Origin: Pseudomonas sp. MWU13-2100
Lineage (GTDB): Bacteria > Pseudomonadota > Gammaproteobacteria > Pseudomonadales > Pseudomonadaceae
Assembly: GCF_023242365.1 (NCBI RefSeq)
Contig: NZ_JALLIX010000001.1
Span: 124,001 to 188,000 of the forward strand
DNA length: 64,000 nt
Direction of reading: 5' to 3'
The translations under genes and the position numbers were made by a program. This document shows positions 53,718 to 63,998 of this stretch, one piece after another. Under the pieces are notes generated by a model. That model saw only the letters and a program-made list of their open reading frames with translations. It did not search any database and had not been told where the DNA came from. How positions within the stretch are numbered: position 1 is the first letter of the stretch; each line of letters opens with the position of its first letter.

Positions 53718-54581
53718 ATGTTGGCTTTTTCCAAACAATCCGCAACCGCGGCGGCCTCGACGAGTCTGTTCGTCCTGCTCTGGAGTAGCGGGGCGATCTT
53801 CTCCAAATGGGGGTTGGCACATGCTTCGCCGTTCGCTTTCCTGTTGATCCGTTTTTCCATTGCTCTGTTGGGGCTGGTGGTGTTGGTGCCGTTGCTCAAG
53901 TTCAAGCTGCCGCGTAGGGGCAAGCCGCTGCTCTACGCGGCGGCGACCGGCCTGGTGTTGCTGGGGGCCTATCAGATTTTCTATCTGCTGGCCCTGGACC
54001 TGAAAGTCACACCTGGCGTCATGGCGACGATCATGGGGGTACAGCCGATCCTGACGGCGGCGCTGATGGAGCGCCGGCGTTCCTGGAGCCGGATGTTCGG
54101 CCTGGGGCTGGGGTTGGCGGGCCTGATCCTGGTGGTTTACCAGGGGATCGGCCTGGCGGGCATGTCCCTGGCGGGGATGTTGTTCGGTCTGCTGGCCCTG
54201 GCCAGCATGACCTTGGGCTCGATCATGCAGAAGCGCATCACCGATAACCCTTTGGGCACGCTGCCAGTGCAGTATCTGGCCGGGCTGCTGCTGTGCGGGG
54301 GTTTCGTGCCGTTCCAACCGTTCCATTTCGAAACCGGCAGCGGCTTTATCGTGCCGGTGCTGTGGATGGGACTGGTGGTCTCGGTGCTGGCGACCTTGCT
54401 GCTGTATCGGCTGATTGCCCGGGGTAACCTGGTCAATGTCACCAGCCTGTTCTACCTGGTGCCGGCGGTGACGGCGGTGATGGATTACCTGATCTTCGGT
54501 AACCGCCTGGCGGCCTTGAGCATGCTGGGGATGGGGCTGATTATCGTCGGGTTGGTGTTTGTGTTTCGCAAGGCTGCTTAA
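53718..54581 (+). CDS. EamA/DMT-family transporter
   Basis: A 287-residue drug/metabolite transporter with 10 transmembrane helices in two EamA repeats (about 10-135 and 150-285). Typical stretches are FVLLWSSGAIFSKWGLAHASPFAFLLIRF and VTSLFYLVPAVTAVMDYLIFG. The start may also be 53667. Substrate unknown. A REP element follows, then a second EamA gene on the opposite strand. Confidence 0.87.
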   Translation: MLAFSKQSATAAASTSLFVLLWSSGAIFSKWGLAHASPFAFLLIRFSIALLGLVVLVPLLKFKLPRRGKPLLYAAATGLVLLGAYQIFYLLALDLKVTPGVMATIMGVQPILTAALMERRRSWSRMFGLGLGLAGLILVVYQGIGLAGMSLAGMLFGLLALASMTLGSIMQKRITDNPLGTLPVQYLAGLLLCGGFVPFQPFHFETGSGFIVPVLWMGLVVSVLATLLLYRLIARGNLVNVTSLFYLVPAVTAVMDYLIFGNRLAALSMLGMGLIIVGLVFVFRKAA

Positions 54582-54628
54582 ACGGCGGTAACGGGCGCAG
54601 TGGCAGGGTTTTGCTGCGCCCGTTCCGG

Positions 54629-54726
54629 CCCCTTCGCGGGCAAGCTCCGCTCCCACATGTTCTCGGTTATACACAAATCCTGCGTACGACTCAGACACTG
54701 TGGGAGCGGAGCTTGCCCGCGAAGGG
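54629..54726. repeat. REP-type palindromic element
   Basis: CCTTCGCGGGCAAGCTCCGC at the left and GCGGAGCTTGCCCGCGAAGG at the right form exact inverse copies of 20 bases. Between convergent transporter genes. Confidence 0.87.
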
Positions 54727-54747
54727 GGCCTGGAGGTCGGCAGATAA

Positions 54748-55659
54748 CTAGCGCTCAGTCACACTGGCCACCTTCAGCATCGCCCCGGGCTTCAACACCA
54801 GCCACAGCGCCAGCGCGATCAACACCCCGCCATACAGATGGGCCATCGACAGCGGCTCGTCGAGAAACAACGCCCCCCACAACACCCCGAACGCCGGAAT
54901 CATGAAGGTCACGGTCATCGAGCGGACCGGGCCGATATCGCTGATCAACTTGAAATACATGATGTAGGCAAACGCCGTACACACCAAACCCAGGCCCAGC
55001 AACGACAGCCACACGCTCATCCCGCCCCAACTGGCCGGTGGATGGGCAATGGCGCTGTAACCGAAGAACGGCAATATCACCAGGGTCGCGCCGAACATGC
55101 TGCCCATGGCCGATAGCCGTGGGTCGAGACCGCCTTGATGGTCGAGCCAGCGGCGGGTCAGGAAACCGGCAAAGCCGTAGCTGGTGGTGGCCAGCAGGCA
55201 TGCCGCCGCCCCCATCAGCAATTCCAGGTTGAAGGTCACGGGACCGGCACGGGTCAGCACCGCCACGCCGAACAACCCGAGGAAGATCCCGGCCAGTTTG
55301 CTCAGGCTCAGTTTTTCGTGGAAGAACAAGCCGCCAATCAACACGCCCATCAGTGGTGTGGTGGCATTGAAAATCGATGAATAGCCGGCCGGCAGCACTT
55401 GCGCCGCCACCGAATACAGCGTCGCCGGCAACCCGGAGTTGATCACGCCGAGCATCAGGCAGACCTTGAACTTGCCTTTGAAGTCCCAGTTGACGCGCAT
55501 CAGCGTGAGTATCACCAACAATCCGACAGCGGCAATCGAAACCCGGAAAAAGGCGGTCGGAAAGGCCCCGAGCACCGGGGCAATGATCCGCATGAACAGG
55601 AAACTGGCGCCCCAGACAGCGGCCAGTATGAACATGCGCAGAATATCGACGGGTCTCAC
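54748..55659 (-). CDS. EamA/DMT-family transporter
   Basis: A 303-residue transporter with 10 transmembrane helices. Hallmarks are AAVWGASFLFMRIIAPVLGAFPTAFFRV (helix 1-2) and VTFMIPAFGVLWGALFLDEPLS (helix 9-10). The start is probably the GTG at 55659 with AGGA upstream; an ATG frame extends to 55713 and covers the region close to aceK. Divergent from aceK. Substrate unknown. Confidence 0.87.
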   Translation of the reverse strand: MRPVDILRMFILAAVWGASFLFMRIIAPVLGAFPTAFFRVSIAAVGLLVILTLMRVNWDFKGKFKVCLMLGVINSGLPATLYSVAAQVLPAGYSSIFNATTPLMGVLIGGLFFHEKLSLSKLAGIFLGLFGVAVLTRAGPVTFNLELLMGAAACLLATTSYGFAGFLTRRWLDHQGGLDPRLSAMGSMFGATLVILPFFGYSAIAHPPASWGGMSVWLSLLGLGLVCTAFAYIMYFKLISDIGPVRSMTVTFMIPAFGVLWGALFLDEPLSMAHLYGGVLIALALWLVLKPGAMLKVASVTER

Positions 55660-55802
55660 GGTGGCGTCCTTGGCAGGGTTGGGCGGGCAAGTGTCACCGG
55701 ATGTATCTGGCAAGGCAATGGTTGCGTTGGCCGAGGGTTGGCCTCTAAGCTCAAGCGGGTCGCCGACAGAACCATTTCGAACAACCGCGCAGGGGTTCCA
55801 CT

Positions 55803-57524
55803 ATGCCGCAGCCATGGCCGGCCGCTGATATCGCCCGCATGATCCTCGATGGCTTCGACGATTATCGCGAGCACTTTCGCCAGATCACCGATGGCGCTCG
55901 CAGCCGTTTCGAAGGTGCCCGCTGGCAGGAAGCGCAGTTGGCGTCGACGGCGCGGATCAACCTGTACGAAGAGAAGGTCGCTGAGGTCAACGCCCGGCTG
56001 CGCGCCGGCTTCGATGAAAGTACCCTGCTCGATGTCACGTTCTGGCCCCTGGTGAAAAGCGCCTATATCAGCCTGATCGACCTGCGTTTCGACGATGAAC
56101 TGGCGGAGACCTGGTACAACTCGACCTTTTGCGGGCTGTTCAGCCATGACCTGATCAGCGACGGTTGCATGTTCATCCACACCACCCGGCCGTCACTACG
56201 CCGGGCGCGGGCGGCGCAGACCCGTATCTACCAGCCCCACGGCGAATTGTCCGGCATGCTCGAACAGATCTTCGTCGACTATCGCTTCAGCGAGGCCTAC
56301 GCCGATTTGCCGGGAGACCTGCGGCGCCTGGAGACCCGGCTGCGGGAAAACCTGCCGGACTGGGTGTGCAAGGACCCCGAGCTGAGCGTCGAACTGTTCT
56401 GCTCGGTGCTCTACCGCAACAAGGGGGCCTACCTGGTGGGGCGGATCTACACCCATGATGAACAATGGCCGCTGGTGATTCCGTTGTTGCACCGCGAAGG
56501 GCGCGGCATCCAGATTGACGCGCTGATCACCGACGAAGCCGAAGTGTCGATCATCTTTTCCTTCACCCGCTCCTATTTCATGGTGGATGTGCCGGTGCCG
56601 GCGGAGTTCGTCGGCTTTCTCAAGCGCATTCTGCCGGGCAAGCATATCGCCGAGCTGTACACCTCCATCGGTTTCTACAAGCACGGCAAGTCCGAGTTCT
56701 ACCGGGCGCTGATCAATCACCTGGCCAACACCGACGACCGTTTCATCATGGCCCCGGGCGTGCGCGGCATGGTCATGAGCGTGTTCACCCTGCCGGGCTT
56801 CAATACCGTGTTCAAGATCATCAAGGACCGCTTTTCGCCGTCGAAGAATGTCGACCGCGCCACGGTGATCGAGAAGTACCGCCTGGTGAAAAGTGTCGAT
56901 CGGGTCGGGCGCATGGCCGATACCCAGGAGTTCGCCGACTTCCGCTTTCCCTTGAGCAAGTTCGAGCCGGCGTGTCTTGAGGAGTTGCTGGAGGTCGCAC
57001 CGTCGACGGTGCAGGTCGAGGGCGAGACGGTGCTGATCCGCCACTGCTGGACCGAACGGCGCATGACCCCGCTGAACCTGTACCTGGAAAACGCCAACGA
57101 CGCCCAGGTTCGCGAGGCGCTGGAGGACTATGGCCTGGCGATCAAGCAACTGGCCGCGGCGAATATCTTTCCCGGCGACATGCTGCTGAAGAACTTCGGC
57201 GTGACCCGCCATGGTCGCGTGGTGTTCTACGACTACGACGAAATCTGCTTCCTCACCGAGGCCAATTTCCGACACATTCCCGCGCCACGCACGCCCGAGG
57301 ATGAAATGGCCTCGGAGCCCTGGTATTCCATCGGGCCGCTGGACGTGTTCCCCGAGGAGTTCCCGCCTTTCCTGTTCGCCGACATGGCGCAGCGCCGGCT
57401 GTTCGAGCAGTTGCATGGCGAGCTGTATAACGCCGACTACTGGAAAGGCCTGCAAGAAGCGATTCGGGCGGGCAAGGTGATTGACGTGTTTCCGTATCGA
57501 CGCAAGGACTGGAGTAACGAATAA
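55803..57524 (+). CDS. aceK: isocitrate dehydrogenase kinase/phosphatase
   Basis: A 573-residue bifunctional enzyme that phosphorylates isocitrate dehydrogenase to divert flux into the glyoxylate shunt and reverses this. The length is near E. coli AceK (578). The ATP-binding kinase core in the C-terminal half carries [28 protein letters not shown] and a catalytic region with [29 protein letters not shown]. Alone in its locus, not beside aceA or aceB, as usual in Pseudomonas. Confidence 0.95.
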   Translation: MPQPWPAADIARMILDGFDDYREHFRQITDGARSRFEGARWQEAQLASTARINLYEEKVAEVNARLRAGFDESTLLDVTFWPLVKSAYISLIDLRFDDELAETWYNSTFCGLFSHDLISDGCMFIHTTRPSLRRARAAQTRIYQPHGELSGMLEQIFVDYRFSEAYADLPGDLRRLETRLRENLPDWVCKDPELSVELFCSVLYRNKGAYLVGRIYTHDEQWPLVIPLLHREGRGIQIDALITDEAEVSIIFSFTRSYFMVDVPVPAEFVGFLKRILPGKHIAELYTSIGFYKHGKSEFYRALINHLANTDDRFIMAPGVRGMVMSVFTLPGFNTVFKIIKDRFSPSKNVDRATVIEKYRLVKSVDRVGRMADTQEFADFRFPLSKFEPACLEELLEVAPSTVQVEGETVLIRHCWTERRMTPLNLYLENANDAQVREALEDYGLAIKQLAAANIFPGDMLLKNFGVTRHGRVVFYDYDEICFLTEANFRHIPAPRTPEDEMASEPWYSIGPLDVFPEEFPPFLFADMAQRRLFEQLHGELYNADYWKGLQEAIRAGKVIDVFPYRRKDWSNE

Positions 57525-57621
57525 CTCGTCGGGGCGGTTCGGCAACGCTGTCGGCATCATTTTCCAGCGCAAATCTGCGACAATCCGCGTCTGCCTAAAA
57601 TAGACGACCTTTGCGTACCTG

Positions 57622-60600
57622 ATGACTGACGAATCGCCCGCTATCGACCAACTGCTGAAAAACCTCGACCAGGCCATGATTGCCGACCGCCACCGGTTGC
57701 GGCGGCAGTTGCTCGAGTTGCGCAAGAAGCCCGACGAAAGCAAGTTGGCCCAATGGGTCGAGCGGATGCAGGCATCCTGTGCCCAGGTCACGGCTCGCGC
57801 CAAGAGTGTGCCGCTGATTCGTTATGACGACAGCCTGCCTATCGCCGCCAAGCGCGACGAAATCAAGGCCGCGCTGCTCAAACACCAGGTGCTGATCATC
57901 GCCGGTGAAACCGGGTCGGGTAAAACCACTCAGTTGCCGAAGATCTGCCTGGAAATCGGCCGTGGCCAGCATGGCCTGATCGGCCACACCCAGCCGCGGC
58001 GGATCGCCGCGCGCAGTGTCGCGAGCCGGGTCGCCGACGAGTTGGCCACGCCCCTGGGCGCACTGGTCGGCTATCAGGTGCGCTTCGAGGACCAGAGCGA
58101 AGCCAACACCCTGGTCAAGCTGATGACCGACGGTATCCTCCTGGCGGAAACCCAGAACGACCGCTACCTGGAACGCTACGACACGATCATCGTCGACGAG
58201 GCCCACGAGCGCAGCCTGAACATCGATTTCCTGCTGGGTTACCTGAAAACCCTGCTGCCCCGGCGTCCGGACCTGAAGGTCATCATCACCTCGGCGACCA
58301 TCGACCTGGAGCGTTTTTCCAAACACTTCAACGAAGCGCCGATTGTCGAAGTGTCTGGACGGACTTTCCCGGTGGACACCTGGTATCGCCCGCTGACCTC
58401 GCAACAGGATGAAGAGGGCAACAGTGTCGAGGAAGACCTGAGCGTGGACCAGGCGATAATCGCCACCCTCGACGAGATCGCCGCCTTCGAGCGCAGCGAG
58501 CGCAAGAGCCCCGGCGATGTGCTGGTGTTCCTGCCCGGCGAGCGGGAGATTCGCGATGCCGCGGACATGCTGCGCAAGGCCCAGCTCAAGCACACCGAAA
58601 TCCTTCCTTTATATGCACGGCTGTCGCCGGCCGAACAGCAGCGGATTTTCCAATCCCATCCTGGGCGGCGAGTGGTGCTGGCGACCAACGTCGCGGAAAC
58701 CTCGCTGACCGTGCCGGGTATTCGCTACGTGATCGACAGCGGCACGGCGCGCATCAGCCGCTACAGCTATCGCGCCAAGGTCCAGCGCCTGCCGATCGAG
58801 GCGGTGTCCCAGGCCAGTGCCAACCAGCGCAAGGGCCGTTGCGGCCGGGTCGAGCCGGGCATCTGCATCCGCCTGTACAGCGAGGACGACTTCAACGGCC
58901 GTGCGGAATTTACCGACCCGGAGATCCTGCGTACCAACCTCGCGGCGGTGATCCTGCAGATGCTGCACTTGCGGCTCGGCGAGATCACCGCGTTTCCGTT
59001 TATCGAGCCCCCGGACGGCAAGGCCATCAGCGATGGTTTCAACCTGCTGCAGGAGCTGTCGGCGGTCAACCGCGAGAACCAGTTGACCCCGTTGGGCCGC
59101 CAGCTGGCGCGCCTGCCGGTGGACCCGCGCATGGGCCGCATGTTGCTGGAGGCGGCCACCCTCGGCAGCCTGCAGGAAGTCTTGATCGTCGCCAGCGCCA
59201 TGTCGGTGCAGGATCCGCGCGAACGTCCGCCGGAGCGCCAGCAGGCCGCCGACCAGGCCCACGCGCAGTGGAAGGACGTCGACTCGGACTTCGCCGGCCT
59301 GATCAATGTCTGGCGCGGTTTCGAGGAACAGCGCCTGGCCCTGGGCGCCAGCGCGTTGCGCAATTGGTGTCGGAAGAATTTCCTCAATTACCTGCGCATG
59401 CGCGAGTGGCGTGATTCCCACCGGCAATTGGGCCTGATCTGCCGCGACCTGCAGTTGAACGTCAACAAGGAGCCGGCCGACTATCCCAAGCTGCACAAGG
59501 CGGTGTTGTCCGGGCTGCTCAGCCAGATCGGCCAGAAGACCGAGGACGGCGACTACCTCGGCGCGCGCCAGCGACGTTTCTGGGTTCACCCGTCCTCGGG
59601 CCTGGGCCGCAAGCGTCCGCAATGGCTGATGGCCGCCGAGCTGGTGGAAACCACCAAGCTCTATGCGCGGATGGTCGCCAAGATCGAGCCGGACTGGATC
59701 GAACCCCTGGCCGGGCACCTGATCAAGAAGAACCACTTCGAACCGCATTGGGAGAAGAAGCGTGGCCAGGTGGTGGCCTTCGAGCAGATCACCCTGTTCG
59801 GCCTGATCGTGGTCGGCCGCCGCCCGGTGCACTTCGGGCCCATCGAGCCGGTCGCTTCCCGCGAGCTGTTTATCCGCGAGGGTTTGGTGCGCGGCGAGAT
59901 CCAGTCGAAAGCCAAGTGCCTGAGCGCCAACCAGCAATTGCTCGAACAACTCGACGAGCTGGAAGCCAAGGCCCGCCGTCGCGATATCCTGGCCGACGAA
60001 GAAACCCTGTTCGCCTTCTACGACGCGCGCCTGCCGGCGGAGATCCACCAGACCGCGACCTTTGACAGTTGGTACCGGGTCAACAGCCAGAAAGACCCGC
60101 ACCTGTTGATCATGCGCGAAGAGGATGTGCTCGCCCGCGATGCCAGTGAAGTCACCGCCGCGCATTATCCGGATACCCTGCACCTGGGTGACCTGGCCCT
60201 GGCCTTGAGTTATCACTTCGAGCCCAACCATCCGCGCGATGGCGTGACCCTGCGGGTGCCGGCGCCGCTGCTGCCGGCGCTGCCCGGCGAGCGCCTGGAG
60301 TGGTTGGTGCCGGGGGTGATCGAGGCCAAGTGCATTGCCCTGGTGCGCAACCTGCCCAAGGCTTTGCGCAAGAACTTCGTGCCGGTGCCGGATTTCGTCA
60401 AGGCGGCGCTGCAACGGATCGAGTTTGCCGAAGGCTCGTTACCCTTGGCGCTGGGCCGCGAGCTGTTGCGCATGACCGGCGCGCGGGTCAGCGATGAAGC
60501 CTGGGCCGAAGCGGCGCAGCAGGTGGAAAGCCATCTGCGGATGAACCTGGAAATCGTCGATGCCCAGGGCAAGTTCCTCGGCGAAGGGCGTGACCTGGCC

Positions 60601-61533
60601 GAGCTGACGGCGCGCTTTGCCGAAGCCAGCCAGGCGGCCCTGGCCGTGCCGCAGACCGCGAAAAGCCAGCAGCCGGTACAGGCCAGGGAATTCGCCGCGG
60701 TGGCCCAGAGCACCCAGCAGAAGATCGCCGGACTGTCGATGACGGTGTACCCGGCGCTGGTGGAGGAGGGCGGAACAGTCAAGGAAGGGCGTTTCTCGAC
60801 CGCGGCCGAAGCCGAGTTCCAGCATCGCCGGGCCTTGCAGCGCCTGCTACTGCAGCAGTTGGCCGAGCCGGCGAAGTTCCTCCGCGGCAAATTGCCGGGC
60901 CTGACCGAACTGGGTTTGCTGTATCGCGAACTGGGGCGGGTCGAGGCGCTGGTCGAAGATATCCTGCTGGCGAGCCTCGACAGTTGCGTGCTGGAAGGCG
61001 AGGACAGCCTGCCACGCGACGGCGTCGGCCTGGCGTCCCTGGCTGAACGCAAGCGCGGTGCCTGGACCGAGCATGCCGAACGCCTGGCGCGCCTGACGTT
61101 GGAGACGCTCAAGCTCTGGCACGGTCTGCAAAAGCGCTTCAAGGGCAAGATTGACCTGGCCCAGGCGGTGGCACTCAATGACATCAAGCAGCAACTGAGC
61201 CAGTTGGTTTATCCCGGCTTCGTCCGGCAGACGCCGGGTGTCTGGCTCAAGGAGCTGCCGCGTTACCTCAAGGCCATTGAACTACGCCTGGAAAAACTGC
61301 CGTCCCAGGTACAGAAGGACCGGGTCTGGAGCACCGAACTGGCGGGGCTTTGGGCCCAGTACCAGGCCCGTGCGGCCAAGCATGCCCAGGAAGGCAAGCG
61401 CGACCCGCAACTGGAGCTGTATCGCTGGTGGCTGGAAGAGTATCGGGTGTCGCTGTTTGCCCAGCAGTTGGGCACCAAGGCACCGATTTCGGACAAGCGC
61501 CTGAGCAAGCAATGGAGCCAGGTGGAAGCCTGA
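57622..61533 (+). CDS. hrpA: ATP-dependent RNA helicase HrpA
   Basis: A 1303-residue DEAH-box RNA helicase. Motif I is GETGSGKTT (about residues 94-102), motif II is DEAH in IVDEAHERS, motif III is SAT, motif VI is QRKGRCGRVEPG. The HA2 and OB-fold regions follow, and the last 600 residues are the HrpA-specific C-terminal extension. The length equals that of E. coli HrpA (about 1300). HrpA resolves stalled ribosomes in known cases. It ends with a hairpin terminator. Confidence 0.95.
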   Translation: MTDESPAIDQLLKNLDQAMIADRHRLRRQLLELRKKPDESKLAQWVERMQASCAQVTARAKSVPLIRYDDSLPIAAKRDEIKAALLKHQVLIIAGETGSGKTTQLPKICLEIGRGQHGLIGHTQPRRIAARSVASRVADELATPLGALVGYQVRFEDQSEANTLVKLMTDGILLAETQNDRYLERYDTIIVDEAHERSLNIDFLLGYLKTLLPRRPDLKVIITSATIDLERFSKHFNEAPIVEVSGRTFPVDTWYRPLTSQQDEEGNSVEEDLSVDQAIIATLDEIAAFERSERKSPGDVLVFLPGEREIRDAADMLRKAQLKHTEILPLYARLSPAEQQRIFQSHPGRRVVLATNVAETSLTVPGIRYVIDSGTARISRYSYRAKVQRLPIEAVSQASANQRKGRCGRVEPGICIRLYSEDDFNGRAEFTDPEILRTNLAAVILQMLHLRLGEITAFPFIEPPDGKAISDGFNLLQELSAVNRENQLTPLGRQLARLPVDPRMGRMLLEAATLGSLQEVLIVASAMSVQDPRERPPERQQAADQAHAQWKDVDSDFAGLINVWRGFEEQRLALGASALRNWCRKNFLNYLRMREWRDSHRQLGLICRDLQLNVNKEPADYPKLHKAVLSGLLSQIGQKTEDGDYLGARQRRFWVHPSSGLGRKRPQWLMAAELVETTKLYARMVAKIEPDWIEPLAGHLIKKNHFEPHWEKKRGQVVAFEQITLFGLIVVGRRPVHFGPIEPVASRELFIREGLVRGEIQSKAKCLSANQQLLEQLDELEAKARRRDILADEETLFAFYDARLPAEIHQTATFDSWYRVNSQKDPHLLIMREEDVLARDASEVTAAHYPDTLHLGDLALALSYHFEPNHPRDGVTLRVPAPLLPALPGERLEWLVPGVIEAKCIALVRNLPKALRKNFVPVPDFVKAALQRIEFAEGSLPLALGRELLRMTGARVSDEAWAEAAQQVESHLRMNLEIVDAQGKFLGEGRDLAELTARFAEASQAALAVPQTAKSQQPVQAREFAAVAQSTQQKIAGLSMTVYPALVEEGGTVKEGRFSTAAEAEFQHRRALQRLLLQQLAEPAKFLRGKLPGLTELGLLYRELGRVEALVEDILLASLDSCVLEGEDSLPRDGVGLASLAERKRGAWTEHAERLARLTLETLKLWHGLQKRFKGKIDLAQAVALNDIKQQLSQLVYPGFVRQTPGVWLKELPRYLKAIELRLEKLPSQVQKDRVWSTELAGLWAQYQARAAKHAQEGKRDPQLELYRWWLEEYRVSLFAQQLGTKAPISDKRLSKQWSQVEA

Positions 61534-61548
61534 GGCGGAGTTTTTCAG

Positions 61549-61571
61549 CCGGGCTCCCAAGAGCCCGGTTG
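61549..61571 (+). terminator. hairpin terminator after hrpA
   Basis: CCGGGCTC (61549-61556) pairs perfectly with GAGCCCGG (61561-61568) across a CCAA loop; TT-G-T follows, a short U tract. Confidence 0.65.
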
Positions 61572-61783
61572 TGCTCCATTGATCTCGGCCCTAGGGCCAA
61601 ATCCCAATGTTTATGGCACACTTGACGGCTATAAATGCCGATTCCACGGTTTGAGCGCTGCTTGCCCGACCGGGTCGGAAGAAAACGACTCCAGGCCCTT
61701 TGCCGTTTTGACGGGATTGGCCCTTTTATGTATTGGCACGAATGTGCCAATGCCTTCTGCCTGAACAGAATAGAGGAACGAGC

Positions 61784-62905
61784 GTGCATAACGTCGTCAT
61801 CAGCGGCACCGGCCTGTACACCCCGGCCAACAGCATTTCCAACGAGGAGCTGGTGCAGTCTTTCAACAGCTATGTGCAGCAGTTCAACCTCGAAAACGCC
61901 GCCGCCATCGAGCGCGGTGAAGTTCAGGCGCTGACCGAGTCGAGCGCCGCGTTCATCGAGAAGGCGTCCGGTATCAAGAGCCGTTTCGTCATGGACAAGG
62001 ACGGCATTCTTGACCCGCAGCGCATGCGCCCGCGCCTGCCCGAGCGCTCCAACGACGAGTGGTCGATTCTCTGCCAGATGGCTATCGGTGCCGCCGAACA
62101 GGCCCTGCAACGCGCCGGCAAGACCGCCGCGGACATCGACGGCGTCATCGTCGCCTGCTCGAACCTGCAACGGCCTTACCCGGCGGTGGCCATCGAGGTC
62201 CAGGAAGCCTTGGGTATCCAGGGCTTCGGTTTCGATATGAACGTCGCCTGTTCCTCGGCGACCTTCGGCATCCAGGCCGCCAGCAACAGCATCCAACTGG
62301 GCCAGGCCCGGGCGATCCTGATGGTCAACCCGGAGATCTGCACCGGTCACCTGAACTTCCGCGACCGCGACAGCCATTTCATCTTCGGTGATGCGGCGAC
62401 AGCGGTGATCCTGGAGCGGGCTGACCTGGCGACTTCGCCCTATCAATTCGACATTGTCGGCACCAAGCTGCTGACCAAGTTCTCCAATAACATCCGCAAC
62501 AACTTCGGTTTCCTCAACCGTGCGGCGGAAGAGGGTATCGGAGCCCCGGACAAACTGTTCGTCCAGGAAGGTCGCAAGGTGTTCCGTGACGTCTGCCCGA
62601 TGGTGGCGGAGCTCATCGCCGCGCACCTGCAGGAAAACCAGCTGAACATCGCTGATGTGAAGCGCTTCTGGCTGCACCAGGCCAACCTCAGCATGAACCA
62701 TCTGATCGTCAGGAAACTGCTGGGACGCGAGGCCTCGGAAGAAGAAGCACCGGTGATTCTTGATACCTACGCCAACACCAGTTCGGCCGGCTCCGTGATT
62801 TCGTTCCACAAGAACCAGGACGACCTGGCGCCGGGTTCGCTGGCAGTGCTCAGTTCGTTCGGCGCCGGCTATTCGATCGGTAGCGTGATCCTGCGCAAGC
62901 GTTGA
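61784..62905 (+). CDS. beta-ketoacyl-ACP synthase III family protein
   Basis: A 373-residue thiolase-fold enzyme with the KAS III triad: Cys in NVACSSATFG, His in LHQANLSMN and Asn in DTYANTSSAGS. It is about 50 residues longer than FabH, with an insert near residues 20-90. This is the type known from P. aeruginosa (PA3286-like) that can feed acyl-CoA from beta-oxidation into fatty acid synthesis. The start is GTG at 61784 with GAGGA upstream. Function by family; its acyl substrate cannot be told. Confidence 0.87.
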   Translation: MHNVVISGTGLYTPANSISNEELVQSFNSYVQQFNLENAAAIERGEVQALTESSAAFIEKASGIKSRFVMDKDGILDPQRMRPRLPERSNDEWSILCQMAIGAAEQALQRAGKTAADIDGVIVACSNLQRPYPAVAIEVQEALGIQGFGFDMNVACSSATFGIQAASNSIQLGQARAILMVNPEICTGHLNFRDRDSHFIFGDAATAVILERADLATSPYQFDIVGTKLLTKFSNNIRNNFGFLNRAAEEGIGAPDKLFVQEGRKVFRDVCPMVAELIAAHLQENQLNIADVKRFWLHQANLSMNHLIVRKLLGREASEEEAPVILDTYANTSSAGSVISFHKNQDDLAPGSLAVLSSFGAGYSIGSVILRKR

Positions 62906-62970
62906 TTGCAGGATCTGGGCTTACCCCATGCCGGTCAATTGGACGTGGGATATTGAGAACACCACCTAAC

Positions 62971-63046
62971 TGTGGGAACGGTGCTTGCCCGCGAAGCTTT
63001 TAGCGGCTTCAATGGCCCCTTCGCGACGGTCCGGCCTGCTCCCACA
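62971..63046. repeat. REP-type element
   Basis: TGTGGGAACGGTGCTTGCCC at the left and GGTCCGGCCTGCTCCCACA-like inverse at the right, imperfect. Confidence 0.65.
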
Positions 63047-63153
63047 AGGACCGTGTTCGGCCTTGACCGGACGGTATGCAGACGAGCTCTGCTCCTGCTG
63101 GAGTGCGTAGCTGCATGACTAAGTTGACGTGGATCTTGAACCCGGGGTTGTGA

Positions 63154-63765
63154 ATGGTGGCGATGGACGATAGTCAACTGCTCGAACGCTTGCTGGCAGG
63201 CGAACAACGGGCCTACAAAGAGTTGGTCAGTACCTATCAGAGCGCGATGCGCGCCGTGGCCTATGCCATTGTCGGCAGCCGCCAGGCCGATGAAGCGGTC
63301 CAGGATGCCTGGCTGGCGGTGGTGCGCAACCTGGCGGGCTTCCAGGGCCGTTCCAGTCTCAAGACCTGGTTGCTGACCATCACCGCCAATGCGGCGAAAA
63401 ACCGCTACAAGCAGAACCGTCGTGAAGTGCTGCTGGATGACCTGCCGTCGCCCCATGGCACCATCGGCGACGAACGCTTTGCCGCCGATGGTCACTGGGC
63501 CCTGGCGCCTCACGCCTGGCATGAGGACACCCCCGAGGCCCTGCTCAGCGAAGATGAGCTGCGCCAGTGCCTGGAACATACGCTGTTGAGTTTGTCCGAG
63601 TTGCAGAGCAGTGTCTTGTTGTTGCGTGAACGCCAGGGGTTGGAGCTGGAGGATATCTGTAATCTTCTGGGAATCTCGCTCTCTAATGTCAGGGTGCTGC
63701 TGCACCGGGCACGATTGAAAGTCTTCGCAACCGTGGAGCATTTTGAGGAGACCGGCGAATGCTGA
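63154..63765 (+). CDS. ECF-type RNA polymerase sigma factor
   Basis: A 203-residue sigma factor of the extracytoplasmic-function group. Region 2 (about 15-85) has AYKELVSTYQSAMRAVAYAIVGSRQADEAVQDAWLAVVRNL, and region 4 (about 140-195) has HTLLSLSELQSSVLLLRERQGLELEDICNLLGISLSNVRVLLHRAR. No region 3 is present. The 3' end overlaps an anti-sigma gene by seven bases. The start may be 63154 or 63163. The signal is unknown. Confidence 0.88.
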   Translation: MVAMDDSQLLERLLAGEQRAYKELVSTYQSAMRAVAYAIVGSRQADEAVQDAWLAVVRNLAGFQGRSSLKTWLLTITANAAKNRYKQNRREVLLDDLPSPHGTIGDERFAADGHWALAPHAWHEDTPEALLSEDELRQCLEHTLLSLSELQSSVLLLRERQGLELEDICNLLGISLSNVRVLLHRARLKVFATVEHFEETGEC

Positions 63766-63998
63766 CCTGCAAGGAACAAGTGGCACGTTCCAGCGATTAT
63801 CTCGATGGCCAGTTGAGCTTTCGTGAGCGCCTGATGGTGCGCCATCACTTGATGTTCTGCCCCAACTGCCGGCGTTTTATCCGTCAGATGCGCTTGATGC
63901 AGGCCACTCTGAAGCAGATGCCCGAACCGCCGGTCGAAAATCTCGAAGCCTTGTCCGCACAACTGGCCGCACAGCGCCGGGACGCCGGAAAGCCATAG
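63759..63998 (+). CDS. anti-sigma factor with zinc-finger (zf-HC2-like) domain
   Basis: A 79-residue cytoplasmic protein with the HLMFCPNC (His-x-x-x-Cys-x-x-Cys) motif near residues 31-38 after an N-terminal Cys4, as in zf-HC2 anti-sigma factors. It lacks a transmembrane segment. It overlaps the sigma gene by seven bases, which marks it as the direct partner. It ends two bases before the window edge, so the reading is complete here. Confidence 0.8.
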   Translation: MLTCKEQVARSSDYLDGQLSFRERLMVRHHLMFCPNCRRFIRQMRLMQATLKQMPEPPVENLEALSAQLAAQRRDAGKP